49,779 nucleotides of DNA from Lindgomyces ingoldianus (taxonomy: Eukaryota; Ascomycota; Dothideomycetes; Pleosporales; Lindgomycetaceae). The stretch lies in the NCBI RefSeq assembly GCF_010093535.1, contig NW_022985185.1:214917-264695 (forward strand). Reading direction: 5' to 3'. The notes beneath the pieces were generated by a model, which made no database searches, was not told where the DNA came from, and saw only the letters and a program-made list of their open reading frames with translations. A program made the translations under genes and the position numbers. Positions 46,764 through 49,779 of this stretch are shown one piece after another (the first letter of the stretch is position 1; the number at the start of each line of letters is the position of its first letter).

Positions 46764-49682
46764 CTTAACTTAATTAACTTAATACTATTAAGTTAATTAA
46801 GTTAAGCATAGAAGCTAAATTTATTAAGTTAATTAAGTAAATCTTACTTACTTAATTAACTTAATTAATAGACTTAATAGGCTGTAATATTATAAGTTTT
46901 ACTAGGGGATTACTAAAGGTTATAGTATCTTCTAGTACATAGAGTAGTAAATTCTAGTTACAGCTACTAAAGTAGTACCTTACTGCCTACCTAATAAAGC
47001 TTAGCGTCTTTTATTCTGCTAACATAAAAGCTTACTGCCTACCTAGTAGAGCTTAGTGCTTATTTAAACTTATTATAACTTTAACATGTTATCTTGCTTA
47101 CTCTACTAATACTTATCTTTATTAATACTAACACTCTCTTTATTAATATAGTGTTGCTTAATTATATAAAGGGTATAAATAGTAACCTTATTTAAGTTTT
47201 TAGCTAGCAGCTTAAAAGCGCAGTGTTATAAACTATTTTTAAAGATAGCGCTACTAATATAGCTACTAACATATTACTAGAGCTTAACGCTAATAAAAGC
47301 TTTATAGGCAAGTTATAATTAACTACTAATAGTAATATTAATAATAATAATAATAATAATTATAATAGCATTAACTAGCTACACTTATTAAGTTATTATA
47401 AGCTACTCTACACACTAAAGCGTAGTTAAAAGAGCTAGGTTTAGTAATATAAATATTACTTTTAGCATTAAAAGTAATAACACCTATATTAGCTCTACTA
47501 TTACTACTACACTTATAGGCAACTTAATAGCTTTTATTAAGCTAATTTATTAACTATATTAATTACACGCTATCTTAGAGAGTGTAAAGCTAGCTATAGT
47601 ATTAATAAAAATAGTAAAAAGTCTACCTACTATGTTATAATAACATCCTCTACGTAATTCTCTCTACTTGCCTATATTTATTATAAAGGCTTTAAAGTAT
47701 TATAAGGTGTTACTAATCTTATTATATTAAGCTTTTTATGTATAACTTTTTTATAGTTAGTACTTAATTAGGTAGTAGCTAATAACTAAGCGCTTTCTAT
47801 AATTAAAAGCGCAGCTTTTTATAACATATTATAGCAGGCTAACCTGTTAGCAAAGACAGAGCTCTAGAGATTCTATAATACTTTATAAGCTTATATAATT
47901 ACTAAGTATAAGTTCTATATGCTTACTATTATTAATTACCTATGTAATATATAATTAGCTATTTATATCTTCTTTAATAATTAGACATTAATAAGTAGTA
48001 AATAGGTGTTAATAAGTATTTATATTTACTACCTTAATAGTAATAGTAAGCCTTATAATTACATATTAGGCCTGCCTTTATTAATAGGCTAGTATATAAG
48101 TGTTAATATTACTACTGTTATTAACACTACACTTAAAAGCTTTAAGATATCTGTGTGTAACTTAGGCTACTTTATTCTTAATAATGCTACTAATAATAAT
48201 ACTGCTATTAACGCCCTAGCTATTAAATATAGCTTTAACACCTATTATTAATACTTATGTTGCGCTTACTATATAATTAATTTTACTACTTAATAAATTA
48301 TATTTAGTAAAGATTAAAAGGCATTTAATAATATAAAAAAGCACTTAAATAATAAGGTAGCTTTTTTTAATAAATAGTAGTAAGCAGGCCCTTTAGGCGT
48401 CCTAATTAATGTTATTACCTTTATTTATACGCTACAAGCTTGCTAGCTTCTTAAATAATACTAAGTAGCCTACAACACTTAATTAGATAGTAATAGTAAG
48501 GTAAAAATGCTAAAGATTATTAAGCTAGTAAAAATAAAATAAAACTTTTATTATAATTATTTTTTACACGCGCTTAAGCTTTACATGCCTTTTAATAACT
48601 ATATTAACTATAAGCTTATTAAGTACTAACACTAAAGCACTTATTAACACTTATAACTACTTAATTTTAAGTAGTGTTACTTTATTTAAAAAAATAGCTT
48701 TAGTGTAAAGAATTAAGTAATAATTATAAAGTATTATAAAATCTTACAACTTTTTAAAAAGGCTACTATTTATATAAAAAGTAGGGGCGTAGCTAGTATG
48801 TTAGAAGTAATATAAAAGGTTTTACTTACACTTACCTAGCTTTTTACTACCTTTAATAATATGCTTTATTAATATAATAATGTTAACTTTAATAATATTA
48901 ATGCTTTAAAAGACTATATAAAAGCTACTTATAATATAGCTTATATAAAGATCTATAAGTATCTGCATAAGTTAAAGAATACCTTAGCATATTATATAGC
49001 CTGCTGTCTCCACCTGCGCATAAAAGGCTACATAAATAAAGTGTAAAAGGTGCTTTATAATTATAATAAAAAGCTTTACATAAAGCCTTACTTTTATAAA
49101 GGCTAGCTAGATAATTACTACATTAGCTTTTAACACTTATAAGTAAAGTTTAAAGATGCTACCTCTCTAATTAGTACACTAGAGCTACTACTAAAGAAGG
49201 CGTGTACTAGGCTGTCTAGAAGCTAGTTAGACTTTATAAGAGCTACTTTATAAAGTAACAACACACACTTATCTCTTTACTATAATAAGTTTAAGTAGTA
49301 GATAATTAAGTTACCTATACTAAAAAAGTTTTTATTTACACATAATCTAATTATTTACTAGATTAGAAAGGCTAATAAGTACTCTATTTTATTACACTTT
49401 ACTCTTATAGTTTTTAGTATCTCTACTATAGCTACTAACTATAAGAGGACTTTTTCTAAATTAAGTAATTTATTAAAGATAAGATAATTACACATAAAAG
49501 TAAATTTTTTATTTACTTTATAATTACTATATAGCTAAAAGCGCCTTAGCTTAAAGCCTATAACAGCATTAAACAGTCCCTATAATAATAGTATCTCTTC
49601 TAAAGAGCTTAAGACTATCTATAATATCTACAGTTAATTTAATACACTGTAACTACGCTATAAAGCTATTAATTAAGTTAAG
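46764..49682 (+). mobile_element. RIP-degraded hAT-like DNA transposon
   Basis: This 2.9-kb block is extremely A/T-rich with TAA/TAG in every frame. Near its 3' end (about 49375-49560) one plus-strand frame still reads SISTIATNYKRTFSKLSNLL, followed by LHIKVNFLF and KRLSLKP. After allowing for C-to-T and G-to-A change this matches the hAT C-terminal dimerisation pattern (sIPamS...ERtFS). A 14-bp inverted match, CTTAACTTAATTAA (46764-46777) and TTAATTAAGTTAAG (49669-49682), may be its terminal repeats, but in such AT-rich sequence this could be chance. The adjoining 8-mers (CTTGTTAA and TGTCCGTA) do not match as a target duplication. No functional product. Confidence 0.6.
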
Positions 49683-49779
49683 TGTCCGTACGCAGCAGCA
49701 GCGTCACAGTCTGGATACGAGCGATCGCGCACAAGCAGGACCACGTATCTCTGTCACATGATGCTCGTGCGCGAACCTC
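49683..49779 (+). mobile_element. Start of a Copia-family LTR (runs off the window)
   Basis: It begins TGTCCGTACGCAGCAGCAG exactly at the end of the AT-rich block and matches the first 97 bases or so of the LTRs at 2798 and 3770, including the GCGCACAAGCA arm. This copy is less mutated than copy 2. It may be a solo LTR or the 5' LTR of an element beyond the window. Confidence 0.8.

Noticed and set aside
46756..49690. Eight-base target-site duplication around the hAT-like block
   Set aside because: The flanking 8-mers CTTGTTAA and TGTCCGTA do not match; the right side is the start of another element.

Overview
This window comes from a filamentous ascomycete (Pezizomycotina). Genes are interrupted by short GT-AG introns of about 35-100 bases. 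The gene set includes fungal proteins such as an HR-PKS, a HET-domain protein, ORM, Alg13 and an Ino80 Iec3 subunit. Both window edges are AT-rich blocks whose transposon copies differ by C-to-T changes in CpA context and are full of TAA/TAG stops, as repeat-induced point mutation (RIP) would leave them. I cannot name the species.

Layout. 1-4035: decayed Ty1/Copia retrotransposon sequence with three LTR copies and a second partial internal region. 4036-8007: non-coding, with diverged direct repeats. 8008-20082: ordinary chromosomal genes: a GH5 exo-beta-1,3-glucanase, a secreted bicupin oxalate decarboxylase, ALG13 and mitoribosomal mS35 (divergent), a broken Na+/H+ antiporter, and ORM and the Ino80 subunit Iec3 (divergent). 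20083-23758: gene-poor, with a possible small TIR element. 23759-42589: a biosynthetic gene cluster. 44168-46617: a HET-domain gene. 46764-49682: a RIP-degraded hAT-like transposon. At 49683 a further LTR of the family seen at the left edge begins.

The cluster holds five genes: an eight-exon HR-PKS (KS-AT-DH-cMT-ER-KR-ACP, 2,619 aa, no release domain), a divergent MFS exporter, an FSH1/LovG-like serine hydrolase, an ACC-synthase-like PLP aminotransferase, and a standalone adenylating enzyme of the NRPS-like type with no carrier or reductase domain. All inspected catalytic motifs are intact. The simplest model (inference) is that the PKS makes a reduced, possibly C-methylated chain, the hydrolase frees it from the ACP, the adenylating enzyme activates a carboxylate, the PLP enzyme supplies an amine or amino-acid step, and the MFS protein exports the product. 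I see no P450, other oxygenase or pathway transcription factor in the window. The PKS/MFS divergent promoter carries a 9-bp inverted repeat and two sets of direct repeats.

Exon structures were assembled by hand from splice signals, reading frame and family conservation. Each assembled CDS is an exact multiple of three with an in-frame stop.
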